A stretch of DNA of 64,000 nt. Source: AC-38 sp033856025 (GTDB taxonomy: Bacteria > Actinomycetota > Thermoleophilia > Solirubrobacterales > Solirubrobacteraceae). Position numbers and translations under genes: made by a program. The DNA lies in contig JAWVFQ010000030.1 in NCBI GenBank assembly GCA_033856025.1, positions 4,638-68,637 of the forward strand. Direction: 5' to 3'. Positions within the stretch are counted from its first letter, which is position 1. Each line of letters opens with the position of its first letter. The notes under the pieces were generated by a model. The model did not search any database and had not been told where the DNA came from. It saw nothing but the letters and a program-made list of their open reading frames with translations. Below are positions 33,978 to 41,501 of the stretch, piece by piece.

Positions 33978-35686
33978 GCCGCGAGGCTACCCGGGTTTGA
34001 ACAGAAGTCAAAGACGCGTTCCCCGCTCGGAGCGGGGTCGAGTCCGAGCACCGGCGCCTCCGGGTGCGACTCCAGCCAGGTGGCGACGATCCGCAGCTCG
34101 TGGACGGCCTCCGGTGCCACGCATTGCGGGCCCGCGGACGGTCGGGTGCCCAACGCCAGGGCGGTGCGGCGCGCGAGCTCGCCGGCGTCGCGCGGAAGCG
34201 GGCCCCAGTCGGCCACCCGCCCGCCGACGATCCAGAACGCGTCGAACCGGACCCCGCCGCCGGAGCGGTCGTGGCCCGGGTGCGGGGCCAGGACGAGGCG
34301 GGGGGCGGCGTGGGTGGCGCGCAGGTGCCCGCCCAGGCGGTCGAGGATCGTCTCCAGGCGGTCGCGGCGCCGGCGCAGCGTGGCGGCGCGCTCGTAGTGG
34401 CGTTTCCCGGACTCCTCACGCATTTGCGCGTCGACCAGGCCCAGCAGCGCGTCGCGCCCGTCCCCCGCGCCGGCGAACGGCGCCAGCGCGGCGTCCAGCC
34501 GCGCGCGGTACAGGTTGGGATCGAGGTCGTTGAGGCAGGGAGACAGGCAGCGGCCCATCTGACCGTAGGCCGACGGGTGCTCGCGGCGCGGCAGCCGGCG
34601 GCCGCAGTGGCGCAGGGCGAACAGGGACGTCAGGTGGTCGGCCAGCTCGCGCGCCGCGGACTCGCCGCGCAGCGGCCCCACGTTGATGGCACGCCCCGGC
34701 GCGGGCTCGGAGGCGACCTCGAGGATCGGGTAGGCGATGTCCAGGCGCGCACGCAGGTACACGTAGGCGTCCGAGCGCTTCAGCGCGACGTTGCCCGGCG
34801 GGCGCAGCTCCTTGATCAGCCGGTTCTCCAGCACCAGCGCGCCCAGCTCGGACGCCGTCTCGCGGTGGTCGACCAGCGCGGCGTGCGCCGTCCAGCCCGC
34901 GGCCTCGGCACCGGGCGCGAAGTGCGCGCGCGCCCGCGTGCGCAGCTTCGTCGACTTGCCCACGTACAGCGCGCGGCCCTCGGCGTCGCGGAACAAGTAG
35001 ACGCCGGGCTGGTTGGGCAGGACGGAGAAGTCCAGCGGCGCCGCCGGCACCGGCGCACCGCCGCGCGCCAGGCGCCCCGGCGGCAGTCGCCGCGAGCGCG
35101 AGCGCCGGCGCGGCGCCAGCAGCGCCACCGCGTCGCGCACCGTGGGGGCGTTCGCGCACAGCTTCGGGAACAGCGCGCAGAACACGCGCGCGCACGTCTC
35201 CGCGTCGACCAGCGCCCGGTGCGCGCCGTCCGTGTCGATGCCCAGGGCCGCGGCCAGCGACCCCAGCCCGCGCCGGCGCACCAGCGGCGCCAGGCGCCGA
35301 GCCAGCGCGACCGTGCACAGGACCGGCGGGTCGGGCCACTCCAGGCCCGCGCGCGCGAAGGCGCCCGCCAGCACGCCGCGGTCGAAGCGGGCGCTGTGGG
35401 CCACGAGGACGCGGCCGCGCAGGCGCTCGGCCACCATCGGCAGGACCGTCGCCGGCTCGGGCGCGGTGTCCACCATCGCCTGCGAGATCCCGGTGAAGCG
35501 CTGGATGCCGGCCGACAACGGCGCGCGCGCCGCCACGAGCGAGCTCCAGCGCTCGTGCAGCTCGCCGCCGCCCACGAGCACCGTCCCCACCTCGGTCAGC
35601 TCGCACGCCTCGCCCGAGCAGCCGTTGGTCTCGACGTCGACGGCCAGGAACTCCGACGTGCGCAGGGGTGTGTCGGGCAGGTTCAC
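33974..35686 (-). CDS. DEDDh exonuclease fused to a UvrC-like GIY-YIG domain
   Basis: A 570-residue DNA-processing protein. The N-terminal DnaQ-like 3'-5' exonuclease (about 1-175) has VDVETNG, HSARFDRG and the HRALVDAE end motif. The central GIY-YIG domain (about 220-300) begins GVYLFRDAEGRALYVGKS, and a UvrC-like C-terminal region with a CGRRLPRREHPSAYGQMGRCLSPC Cys cluster follows. Mycobacteria have the same fusion. It likely serves DNA repair. It starts with GTG and is co-transcribed with the R2-like gene. Confidence 0.92.
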   Translation of the reverse strand: MNLPDTPLRTSEFLAVDVETNGCSGEACELTEVGTVLVGGGELHERWSSLVAARAPLSAGIQRFTGISQAMVDTAPEPATVLPMVAERLRGRVLVAHSARFDRGVLAGAFARAGLEWPDPPVLCTVALARRLAPLVRRRGLGSLAAALGIDTDGAHRALVDAETCARVFCALFPKLCANAPTVRDAVALLAPRRRSRSRRLPPGRLARGGAPVPAAPLDFSVLPNQPGVYLFRDAEGRALYVGKSTKLRTRARAHFAPGAEAAGWTAHAALVDHRETASELGALVLENRLIKELRPPGNVALKRSDAYVYLRARLDIAYPILEVASEPAPGRAINVGPLRGESAARELADHLTSLFALRHCGRRLPRREHPSAYGQMGRCLSPCLNDLDPNLYRARLDAALAPFAGAGDGRDALLGLVDAQMREESGKRHYERAATLRRRRDRLETILDRLGGHLRATHAAPRLVLAPHPGHDRSGGGVRFDAFWIVGGRVADWGPLPRDAGELARRTALALGTRPSAGPQCVAPEAVHELRIVATWLESHPEAPVLGLDPAPSGERVFDFCSNPGSLAA

Positions 35687-35713
35687 CCCGGTGGCCTATC
35701 GCGGCCTCCGGAC

Positions 35714-35736
35714 GGGTTGCACGCGACCGTGCACCC
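35714..35736. other. hairpin in the gap before the 65-residue gene
   Basis: GGG(T)TGCAC and GTGCACCC pair over 8 bp with one bulged T around the loop GCGACC. It lies between the divergent nuclease and small-protein starts. It may be an operator or leader structure, or chance in GC-rich DNA. Confidence 0.3.
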
Positions 35737-35779
35737 GGGCTTGCGGGGCCCGCCCGGCGGGTACCTCCACGACGGGGAG

Positions 35780-35809
35780 TACCATCGCCGCCACCACGAC
35801 TGAAGGGAG
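35780..35809 (+). promoter_or_regulatory. promoter-like box and strong ribosome binding site
   Basis: TACCAT (35780-35785) is followed 16 nt later by GAAGGGAG (35802-35809), a strong ribosome binding site ending 5 nt before the ATG at 35815. It fixes this start and is unusual in a window where many starts look leaderless. Confidence 0.45.
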
Positions 35810-35814
35810 TGCTC

Positions 35815-36012
35815 ATGACCACGACCGCGCCGAGACATGACGCACCGGGCACGGACGAGCGCACCCGTGTGGCCTGGACGGTCTACCGCGACTCCCTGCG
35901 CGACCTCGAGGGCCGCGACTACGACGACGCCGAGGACCAGGCGTGGGAGGCCCTCCAGCGCGAGCTGCGCTCGATCGGCGCAAGCTCGACGCAGCGCACC
36001 CCCGTCGGTTAG
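35815..36012 (+). CDS. 65-residue acidic protein of unknown function
   Basis: A small soluble protein with a central helix of charged residues (VYRDSLRDLEGRDYDDAEDQ). The strong ribosome binding site just upstream supports it as real. No domain is recognised. It is followed after 49 bp by a lipoprotein gene. Confidence 0.65.
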   Translation: MTTTAPRHDAPGTDERTRVAWTVYRDSLRDLEGRDYDDAEDQAWEALQRELRSIGASSTQRTPVG

Positions 36013-36061
36013 GGTTGCCGCGTCCGGGAGGGGCTCGAGGGGGGCCCACCCGGCACCCGGG

Positions 36062-36502
36062 ATGGAGAGCACCCACCGCACACGGCTGTCGGTCGTCGCA
36101 CTAGCGGGCCTCGCGCTCGTCGTCGCCGGCTGCGGTGGTGGCAGCGACTACAAGAACGAGCCGCGCCCGCCGTCGCCCATCAACGTGACAGCCGCGGTCT
36201 CGGCCAACCGCGTGTCCGTCTCGCCCGCCAGCTTCGGCGCGGGCCCGATCGTCGTGATCGTGACCAACCAGAGCACCGCCTCGCAGGAGGTCACCTTCAC
36301 GAGCGAGAGCGCCGGCACGACCGGGCCCGGCGACGTCAACCAGTCCACGGCGCCGATCAACCCCGGCGACACCGGCGAGATAAAGCTCGACGTGGCCCAG
36401 GGCAACTACGTCGTGCGCACCGGCGACGAGGCCGTTCGCCCGGCGACGGTCACCGTCGGGCCCAAGCGCCAGTCCGCGCAGAACCAGCTGCTCCAGCCCT
36501 AG
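36062..36502 (+). CDS. lipoprotein of unknown function
   Basis: A 146-residue exported lipoprotein. Residues 1-26 form a lipoprotein signal with the lipobox VAGC at residue 25, followed by a GGGS spacer. The mature part is beta-rich, with VSVSPASFGAGPIVVIVTNQS and ITPGDTGEIKLDVA-like strands suggestive of a cupredoxin- or Ig-like fold, but the copper ligands of cupredoxins are not visible. Tandem small hairpins follow the stop. Confidence 0.78.
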   Translation: MESTHRTRLSVVALAGLALVVAGCGGGSDYKNEPRPPSPINVTAAVSANRVSVSPASFGAGPIVVIVTNQSTASQEVTFTSESAGTTGPGDVNQSTAPINPGDTGEIKLDVAQGNYVVRTGDEAVRPATVTVGPKRQSAQNQLLQP

Positions 36503-36507
36503 CCGGC

Positions 36508-36538
36508 CTTCTCTGTAGAAGCTGCCAGGTCTGCCTGG
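36508..36538 (+). terminator. two tandem small hairpins after the lipoprotein
   Basis: CTTCT-CTGT-AGAAG (36508-36521) and CCAGG-TCTG-CCTGG (36525-36538) lie just after the stop at 36502. Each has a 5-bp stem and a 4-nt loop. No T-run is present, so termination is only plausible. Confidence 0.4.
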
Positions 36539-36689
36539 TCGTGTCGAAACCAAGCGGAGCCTAGATATCGGCCCGATGGGGGATGGGCAAGGGGCTTTGA
36601 CCAGTCGATACTGATGGGGACCCCTCCCTTGTGCGTCTCGGGGGGAATGCAGCACCTAGGGACCTCGGTCCCCTGAATGGAGGCTTCTC
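36539..36689 (+). other. gene-free stretch, possible structured leader
   Basis: This stretch between the lipoprotein and the 63-residue gene holds several runs of G and C that can pair, ending in the hairpin GGGAC-CTCG-GTCCC (36659-36672), 7 nt before a GGAGG ribosome binding site. No known riboswitch was recognised. It is less GC-rich than its surroundings. Confidence 0.4.
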
Positions 36690-36881
36690 TTGCAGAAGCC
36701 AGACCCCGAAACCCCCGCCAGCCTCAGTAAGGCTCTTGCGGACGTGCGTAATGCCCTGTTCGTCGTCGCCGACGACGCGAACCGGTTGGCGTTTTCCAAG
36801 CGCACGAATGACTTGGCCAGCCATCTCCAGACCGCGAGCTACAACCTCGGCGAGGCCGAGCGCAAGCTGGCGGCGGCATAG
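36690..36881 (+). CDS. 63-residue helical protein of unknown function
   Basis: A small soluble protein with a TTG start, supported by a textbook GGAGG ribosome binding site 6 nt upstream. The sequence is mostly predicted helix (LSKALADVRNALFVV, LASHLQTASYNLGEAERKL), with no membrane segment, Cys or known motif. Its codon use is less GC-rich than its neighbours (for example TTTTCC and AAT codons), a possible sign of transfer or RNA constraint. No functional call is made. Confidence 0.55.
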   Translation: MQKPDPETPASLSKALADVRNALFVVADDANRLAFSKRTNDLASHLQTASYNLGEAERKLAAA

Positions 36882-37012
36882 GCGCAGCGCACGTCGGCTT
36901 GCAGCCCTGGCCTGTCCGCTTCATCGCCGAAGACATGGACCCGTTTCCCCACGAAGGAGAGAAGGGCTAAGTGTGACGACGCGCACACGCGCTCGTCCCG
37001 ACGTGCGGAACA

Positions 37013-37028
37013 CTTGCGTGCGTGCAAG
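37013..37028. promoter_or_regulatory. candidate MarR operator
   Basis: CTTGC-GTGCGT-GCAAG is a perfect 5-bp dyad with a 6-bp spacer, overlapping the MarR GTG start at 37022. MarR proteins commonly repress their own operon through such short dyads. The overlap with the start codon could also mean the true start is the ATG at 37064. Confidence 0.35.
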
Positions 37029-37471
37029 CAACGACCGTCACCCCGCGCGAGCTGGCGCGGGAGATGCTGGGCCTCGTCGGCCACCTCATGCGCAGCTCGA
37101 CGCCCGACTTCCTGCGCGCGCTGAGCGAGCACGAGCTGACCTTCACCCAGGTCAAGATGCTCCACGAGCTCGACCAACCGGACGGCGACCTCGCGCAGTC
37201 CGAGCTCGGCGCGACGCTCTCCCTCTCGCTGCCGGCGGTGAGCCGAGCGGTGGACGGGCTGGAGGCGCGCGGCTACGTCGAGCGACGCGAGGACGAGCAC
37301 GACCGGCGGATGAAGCGCGTGCGCGTCACCCCCGCCGGGCGACGCGTGCTCGGCCGGCTGATGGACATCCGGATGAACATGCTCGAGCGCTTCGCCGAGA
37401 CGATGTCCGACGACGAGCGCCGCGACCTCGCCGCCGCCCTGGCCCCCGTCGTGGAGCGGGTCCGGCGATGA
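37022..37471 (+). CDS. MarR-family transcriptional regulator
   Basis: A 149-residue winged-helix repressor. The recognition helix region SELGATLSLSLPAVSRAVDGLEARGYVERRED and the wing DRRMKRVRVTPAGRRVL (about 60-105) are typical. It overlaps the downstream DHA2 exporter by ATGA, so it most likely controls that exporter in response to a drug-like ligand. The GTG start is uncertain because an operator-like dyad covers it; the ATG at 37064 would give 135 residues. Confidence 0.9.
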   Translation: MQATTVTPRELAREMLGLVGHLMRSSTPDFLRALSEHELTFTQVKMLHELDQPDGDLAQSELGATLSLSLPAVSRAVDGLEARGYVERREDEHDRRMKRVRVTPAGRRVLGRLMDIRMNMLERFAETMSDDERRDLAAALAPVVERVRR

Positions 37472-39057
37472 CGGGCCGCCTGCGCCTGAACGAGGGCAAT
37501 CGCCGCTGGTGGACGCTCGTGGCCATGTGCTTCGCGCTGTTCATGATCATGCTCGACAACACCGTCGTGAACGTCGCGCTGCCCTCGATCCAGCGCGACC
37601 TGCACGCGAACCTGGCCGCGCTGGAGTGGACGATCAACGCCTACACGCTGTCGTTCGCCGTCCTGCTGGTCACGGGCGGGCGGCTGGGCGACATCTTCGG
37701 CCGCCGGCGCATGTTCCTGGCCGGCGTCGTGGTCTTCGCGCTGTCCAGCGCGGCGATCGGCCTGTCGCCGACGGACACCGCGCTCGTGATCGGCCGCGCG
37801 GTCCAGGGCATCGGCGCCGCGCTGATGATGCCGGCCACGCTGTCGATCATCACCAACGCCTTCCCGGCCCACGAGCGCGGCAAGGCGATCGGGACGTGGG
37901 CCGGCGTCTCCGCGATGGCGCTGGCCATCGGTCCGGTGGTCGGCGGCTTCCTCACCGAGTCGGTGAGCTGGCGGGCGATCTTCTTCCTCAACCTCCCGGT
38001 GGCCGCCGGCGCCGTGGCGGTCACGCTGTTCGCCGCCCGGGAGTCGCGAGACGAGACGGTGGAGCGGCGCATCGACTTCCCAGGCGTGGCCACGTTGACC
38101 GCCGGGCTGGCCTCGCTGGTGCTCGCCCTGGTGGAGGGCAACCAGTGGGGCTGGGGCTCGCCGCGCATCCTCGGGCTGCTCGCCGTCGCCGTCGCCGGGC
38201 TCGTCGCCTTCGTCGCGGTGGAGAGCCACGTGCGCGTACCCATGGTCGACTTCACGTTCTTCCGCTCGCGCTCGTTCGTGGGCGCCAACCTCGTCGCGTT
38301 CGTCGTGTCCTTCGCGATGCTCGCCATGTTCTTCTTCATGGCGCTCTACATGCAGAACATCCTCGGCTACTCGCCGCTGCAGGCCGGGGTGCGCTTCCTG
38401 CCCTCGACCCTGATGGTCATGGCGGTGGGCCCGATCTCCGGGCGCATGGCCGACCGCATCGGGCCGCGCTGGCTGATGGTCGGCGGGCTGCTGATCGTCT
38501 CGGCCTCGCTGCTGTGGCAGTCGCGCCTGGAGGTGCACAGCACCTACCTCTTCCTGCTGCCCGGCTTCGTCGCCATGGGCATCGGAATCGCGCTCGTCAT
38601 GTCGCCGATGAGCACCGCCGCCATGAACGCCGTCCACGTCTCCAAGGCGGGCGTCGCCTCGGGAGTGCTGTCGATGAGCCGCATGGTCGGTGGGACGTTC
38701 GGCGTGGCCGCGCTGGGCGCGCTGGTCGCCACGCTGGGCGGATCCAAGCTGCGCGACCTGCTGCCCGGCCTGCCCGACGCGCAGCGCCAGAAGCTCGCCG
38801 ACGCCCTGGGCGCCGGGGCGGGAACCGGCGCGACCGGGACCGTCGCCGACGCGATGCGCGAGGCCTACGTGTACGCGCTGCACTACGGGCTGCGGCTCGC
38901 GGGCGTCGTCGCCCTGCTGGGCGCCGTCCTGGCCGCCACCCTGATCGGCGACCGCGCCGAGCGCGTCCCCGAGCCGCCGCTGGGCGACGTGGCGGCGGCG
39001 GCCGCCGCCTCCCCCGCCGCCGAGCAGGCGCGCGCCGCCGAGCCGGTCCGGTCCTAG
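37468..39057 (+). CDS. MFS transporter, DHA2 (14-segment) drug exporter family
   Basis: A 529-residue proton-coupled exporter with about 14 membrane segments. The DHA2 motif C region and the early LDNTVVNVALPSIQRDL and GGRLGDIFGRRRMF (motif A) blocks are present, followed by GWRAIFFLNLPV-like SVSWRAIFFLNLPV. Substrates are probably lipophilic drugs or toxic metabolites. The gene is coupled to the upstream MarR regulator. A strong hairpin follows its stop. Confidence 0.93.
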   Translation: MTGRLRLNEGNRRWWTLVAMCFALFMIMLDNTVVNVALPSIQRDLHANLAALEWTINAYTLSFAVLLVTGGRLGDIFGRRRMFLAGVVVFALSSAAIGLSPTDTALVIGRAVQGIGAALMMPATLSIITNAFPAHERGKAIGTWAGVSAMALAIGPVVGGFLTESVSWRAIFFLNLPVAAGAVAVTLFAARESRDETVERRIDFPGVATLTAGLASLVLALVEGNQWGWGSPRILGLLAVAVAGLVAFVAVESHVRVPMVDFTFFRSRSFVGANLVAFVVSFAMLAMFFFMALYMQNILGYSPLQAGVRFLPSTLMVMAVGPISGRMADRIGPRWLMVGGLLIVSASLLWQSRLEVHSTYLFLLPGFVAMGIGIALVMSPMSTAAMNAVHVSKAGVASGVLSMSRMVGGTFGVAALGALVATLGGSKLRDLLPGLPDAQRQKLADALGAGAGTGATGTVADAMREAYVYALHYGLRLAGVVALLGAVLAATLIGDRAERVPEPPLGDVAAAAAASPAAEQARAAEPVRS

Positions 39058-39062
39058 TAGCT

Positions 39063-39083
39063 TTCGGTCTCCCCGAGACCGAA
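39063..39083 (+). terminator. strong hairpin after the exporter, ahead of ccr
   Basis: TTCGGTCTC-CCC-GAGACCGAA is a perfect 9-bp stem with a 3-nt loop, starting 6 nt after the MFS stop and ending 18 nt before the ccr GTG. It lacks a T-run. It could insulate ccr from the exporter or act within the ccr leader. Confidence 0.55.
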
Positions 39084-39101
39084 GAGCGAGGTGCCAGACA
39101 C

Positions 39102-40352
39102 GTGGCGGTGGACGTTTCCCGAGTGGCAGAGGTGGACACGGAGCCCGGCGAGCTGCCGGAGACGATGGCGGCGTGGGTCATCCGCCGCGAGCGCGAGGGC
39201 GAGCCCCGCGACGCCTTCCAGGTCGAGGAGATCGAGGTGCCGCAGCCCGGCGCCTTCGAGGTGATCGTCCGCGTGATGGCGGCCGGCGTGAACTTCAACA
39301 ACGTGTGGGCCGCACGCGGGGTCCCGGTGTCCGTCTTCGACTCCCATCCCGACGAGGACCACCACATCGGCGGCTCGGACGGATCGGGCGTCGTGTGGAA
39401 GGTCGGGGCCGGCGTCACGCGGTGGAAGCCCGGCGACGAGGTGGTCATCCACTGCAACCAGGCCTCCTACGAGGACCCCGAGGTCCACGGCCTGGACCCG
39501 CTGGCCGCACCGTCCCAGAGGATCTGGGGCTACGAGACCAGCTGGGGCTCCTTCGCCCAGTTCACCAAGGTGCAGGCGCAGCAGCTCCTGCCCAAGCCCA
39601 AGAACCTGACCTGGGAGGAGTCGGCCTCCTACGGCCTGACCTACTTCACCGCCTACCGGATGCTGATCGACCAGTGCGAGCTGCAGGCGGGCCACCGCGT
39701 GCTGACCTGGGGCGCGGCCGGCGGCCTGGGCGTCTTCGCCACCCAGCTGTGCGCGATGACCGGCGCGCAGTCGGTCGGCGTCGTGAACTCCGATGAGAAG
39801 GGCGAGCTGGTCAAGCAGCTCGGCGCGGTCGATTTCATCAACCGCAACGAGTTCGCGGGGATGATGCGCAAGGGCGGCGAGTCGCCCGAGGAGGAGAAGG
39901 CCCGCTTCAAGGAGTCGCGGCGCTTCTCCAAGGTGGTCAAGGACATGCTGGGCGAGCCGCCCGACATCGTCTTCGAGCACGTCGGTATGGCCACCTTCCC
40001 CACGTCCGTGCTCACGGTGCGGCCGTTCGGCAAGGTCGTCATCTGCGCCGGGACCACGGGCTACAACCTGGACTTCGACGTCCGCTACCTGTGGATGCGC
40101 CAGAAGCAGATCATCGGCTCGCACTTCGCCAACGCCTGGGAGTGCACCAAGGCCAACCAGCTGATCGAGCAGGGGCGCATCCGCCCCGTGCTGTGGCGCA
40201 CGATGGGCTTCGACGGCGTGGCCGAGGCGCACCAGCTCATGCGCGAGAACCAGCACCTGGGCAAGATCGCCATCCTGGTCGGCGCCGAGAAGGAGGGCCT
40301 GGGCAAGACCGAGGAGGGCCCGGGCGCCATCTACGCCGAGGTCGGAGTCTAG
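39102..40352 (+). CDS. ccr: crotonyl-CoA carboxylase/reductase
   Basis: A 416-residue medium-chain reductase making ethylmalonyl-CoA from crotonyl-CoA, CO2 and NADPH. Features are AGVNFNNVWAARG early on, the HHIGGSDGSGVVW block, LTYFTAYRML, the NADPH loop TWGAAGGLGVFA near residue 203, and FEHVGMATFP and the GSHFANAWE blocks typical of Ccr. An ordinary zinc alcohol dehydrogenase lacks these. A GCGAGGTG ribosome binding site precedes the GTG. It links to the ethylmalonyl-CoA mutase at 55.7 kb. Confidence 0.9.
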   Translation: MAVDVSRVAEVDTEPGELPETMAAWVIRREREGEPRDAFQVEEIEVPQPGAFEVIVRVMAAGVNFNNVWAARGVPVSVFDSHPDEDHHIGGSDGSGVVWKVGAGVTRWKPGDEVVIHCNQASYEDPEVHGLDPLAAPSQRIWGYETSWGSFAQFTKVQAQQLLPKPKNLTWEESASYGLTYFTAYRMLIDQCELQAGHRVLTWGAAGGLGVFATQLCAMTGAQSVGVVNSDEKGELVKQLGAVDFINRNEFAGMMRKGGESPEEEKARFKESRRFSKVVKDMLGEPPDIVFEHVGMATFPTSVLTVRPFGKVVICAGTTGYNLDFDVRYLWMRQKQIIGSHFANAWECTKANQLIEQGRIRPVLWRTMGFDGVAEAHQLMRENQHLGKIAILVGAEKEGLGKTEEGPGAIYAEVGV

Positions 40353-40407
40353 AAGTGCTCCCCCCGACGACCCCGCACCGGGCCCGTCGGCCCCGGATGA
40401 CCGCCAG

Positions 40408-40460
40408 CCTGCGTCCTCGGGCCTCGCAATACCACCGGTATTGCTTCGACCCTGCGTCCT
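40408..40460. repeat. REP-like palindrome flanked by direct repeats
   Basis: GCAATACC-ACC-GGTATTGC is a perfect 8-bp inverted repeat (40426-40444). It is bracketed by two copies of CCTGCGTCCT at 40408-40417 and 40451-40460. It sits in the 166-bp gap after ccr. It may form a terminator hairpin or be a dispersed repeat; only one copy is in this window. Confidence 0.5.
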
Positions 40461-40518
40461 TGCCCGGCGGCCCCCGGGTCTCGACGATCCGGGCGCGTGA
40501 TCATCGGAGGAAGCACTG

Positions 40519-40848
40519 ATGGCCGCCGGCTCGGTCTTCATCCCCTGGTACGCCACGGGCTTCCGCGGCGACGGGCTGGAGGAGGCGCTGGCCGAGATCT
40601 CGTCGATCGCCATGCGCTACGGGGCGACCTACCACGGGGTCTACCGCTCGCGCGACGACCGTCACCGCTTCACGCAGATCGCCACGTTCGCCGGCAAGGA
40701 GGACTTCGAGCGCTACTGGTACGGCGAGGAGTTCGGGCGCTTCCGCGCGCAGCACGCCGGCTGGTACCAGGTGCCGGTCCTGTACGTGTGGCACGACGAG
40801 GTCGTGTCGGGCGCCCTCCAGCCGCAGCCGGCCGTCCCGAACGGGTGA
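40519..40848 (+). CDS. small dimeric alpha/beta-barrel-like protein
   Basis: A 109-residue soluble protein whose order of strands and helices, with GATYHGVYRSRDDRHRFTQIATFAGKEDFERYWYG, resembles the antibiotic-biosynthesis-monooxygenase-like ferredoxin fold. No catalytic residue can be named. A GGAGGAAG ribosome binding site lies 8 nt before the ATG. Its stop overlaps the GTG of the next gene (GTGA). Confidence 0.7.
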   Translation: MAAGSVFIPWYATGFRGDGLEEALAEISSIAMRYGATYHGVYRSRDDRHRFTQIATFAGKEDFERYWYGEEFGRFRAQHAGWYQVPVLYVWHDEVVSGALQPQPAVPNG

Positions 40849-41444
40849 CCGACCCCACGCCGGGGCTGCACCCGGCCCAGAACCGCGCGCTGCGCGAGCT
40901 CTACGCGGCGGCGCGCCAGCTGGCCGCGCACTGGGACGGCCTGGCGGGGCGCCTGGGCGCGGGCGAGGGAGTCGACGACCTGCGCGCGGGCGCGGGCGCG
41001 GCCGACGAGCTGCTGGTCGAGCTGGCCGACCTGACGGAGGGCTACGGCCTCTACGGCTTTCCCGCGGCGGCCGGCGTGGGCGCGCGCGTGGCCGGGCTGC
41101 GCAACACGCTGGCCGACCGCACGCTGGAGCGCAACCAGGCGCTGCGGATGGCCGTGCTCGACATCCAGCACGTGGCGACGCTGTGCGGCTACCTGGCCGC
41201 GCTGGGCGAGGCCCGCGGCGACGAGCCGATGGTCGAGTTCTGCGGGCGCTGGGAGCGCAAGCTCAAGCGCCTGGAGGGCCGGGTGCGCAAGGCGGCGATC
41301 GCCGCCGGGGCGGACCCGGATGCGGCCATCGAGGCCGTCGACCACGGCCCCCTGGGACGCGCGGGGCATCGCCTGGCCAACGCCGGCGGCACACTGGGCG
41401 AGTGGGTGGACCGCCGCTCGGCGCGGCGCCGGGGCGCGGGCTAA
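40845..41444 (+). CDS. helical protein of unknown function
   Basis: A 199-residue, mostly alpha-helical soluble protein with Ala/Leu/Arg-rich heptad-like stretches (RALRELYAAARQLAAHW, CGRWERKLKRLEGRVRKAA). No known family is recognised. It is translationally coupled to the small barrel-like protein upstream by GTGA. A separate promoter-like box precedes the next gene, so the peptidase operon may begin after it. Confidence 0.68.
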   Translation: MTDPTPGLHPAQNRALRELYAAARQLAAHWDGLAGRLGAGEGVDDLRAGAGAADELLVELADLTEGYGLYGFPAAAGVGARVAGLRNTLADRTLERNQALRMAVLDIQHVATLCGYLAALGEARGDEPMVEFCGRWERKLKRLEGRVRKAAIAAGADPDAAIEAVDHGPLGRAGHRLANAGGTLGEWVDRRSARRRGAG

Positions 41445-41486
41445 CCCTGGGGTGGACACCCTGGGGCGCGCGTCCTGCGCTCCGCA

Positions 41487-41492
41487 TATGTT
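41487..41492 (+). promoter_or_regulatory. -10-like box TATGTT for the peptidase operon
   Basis: TATGTT lies 9 nt before the ATG at 41502, in the 57-bp gap upstream. It probably marks the start of the operon running to 47843. Confidence 0.4.
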
Positions 41493-41501
41493 TCTCGACC
41501 G

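Noticed and set aside
36503..36689. A known riboswitch class (c-di-AMP, c-di-GMP, fluoride, cobalamin and others considered)
   Set aside because: The conserved core sequences of these classes could not be found; only generic hairpins are visible.
37509..39101. Extension of the ccr frame back through the exporter gene
   Set aside because: The upstream part is the shifted exporter sequence; the Ccr protein begins naturally at the GTG at 39102 with a ribosome binding site.
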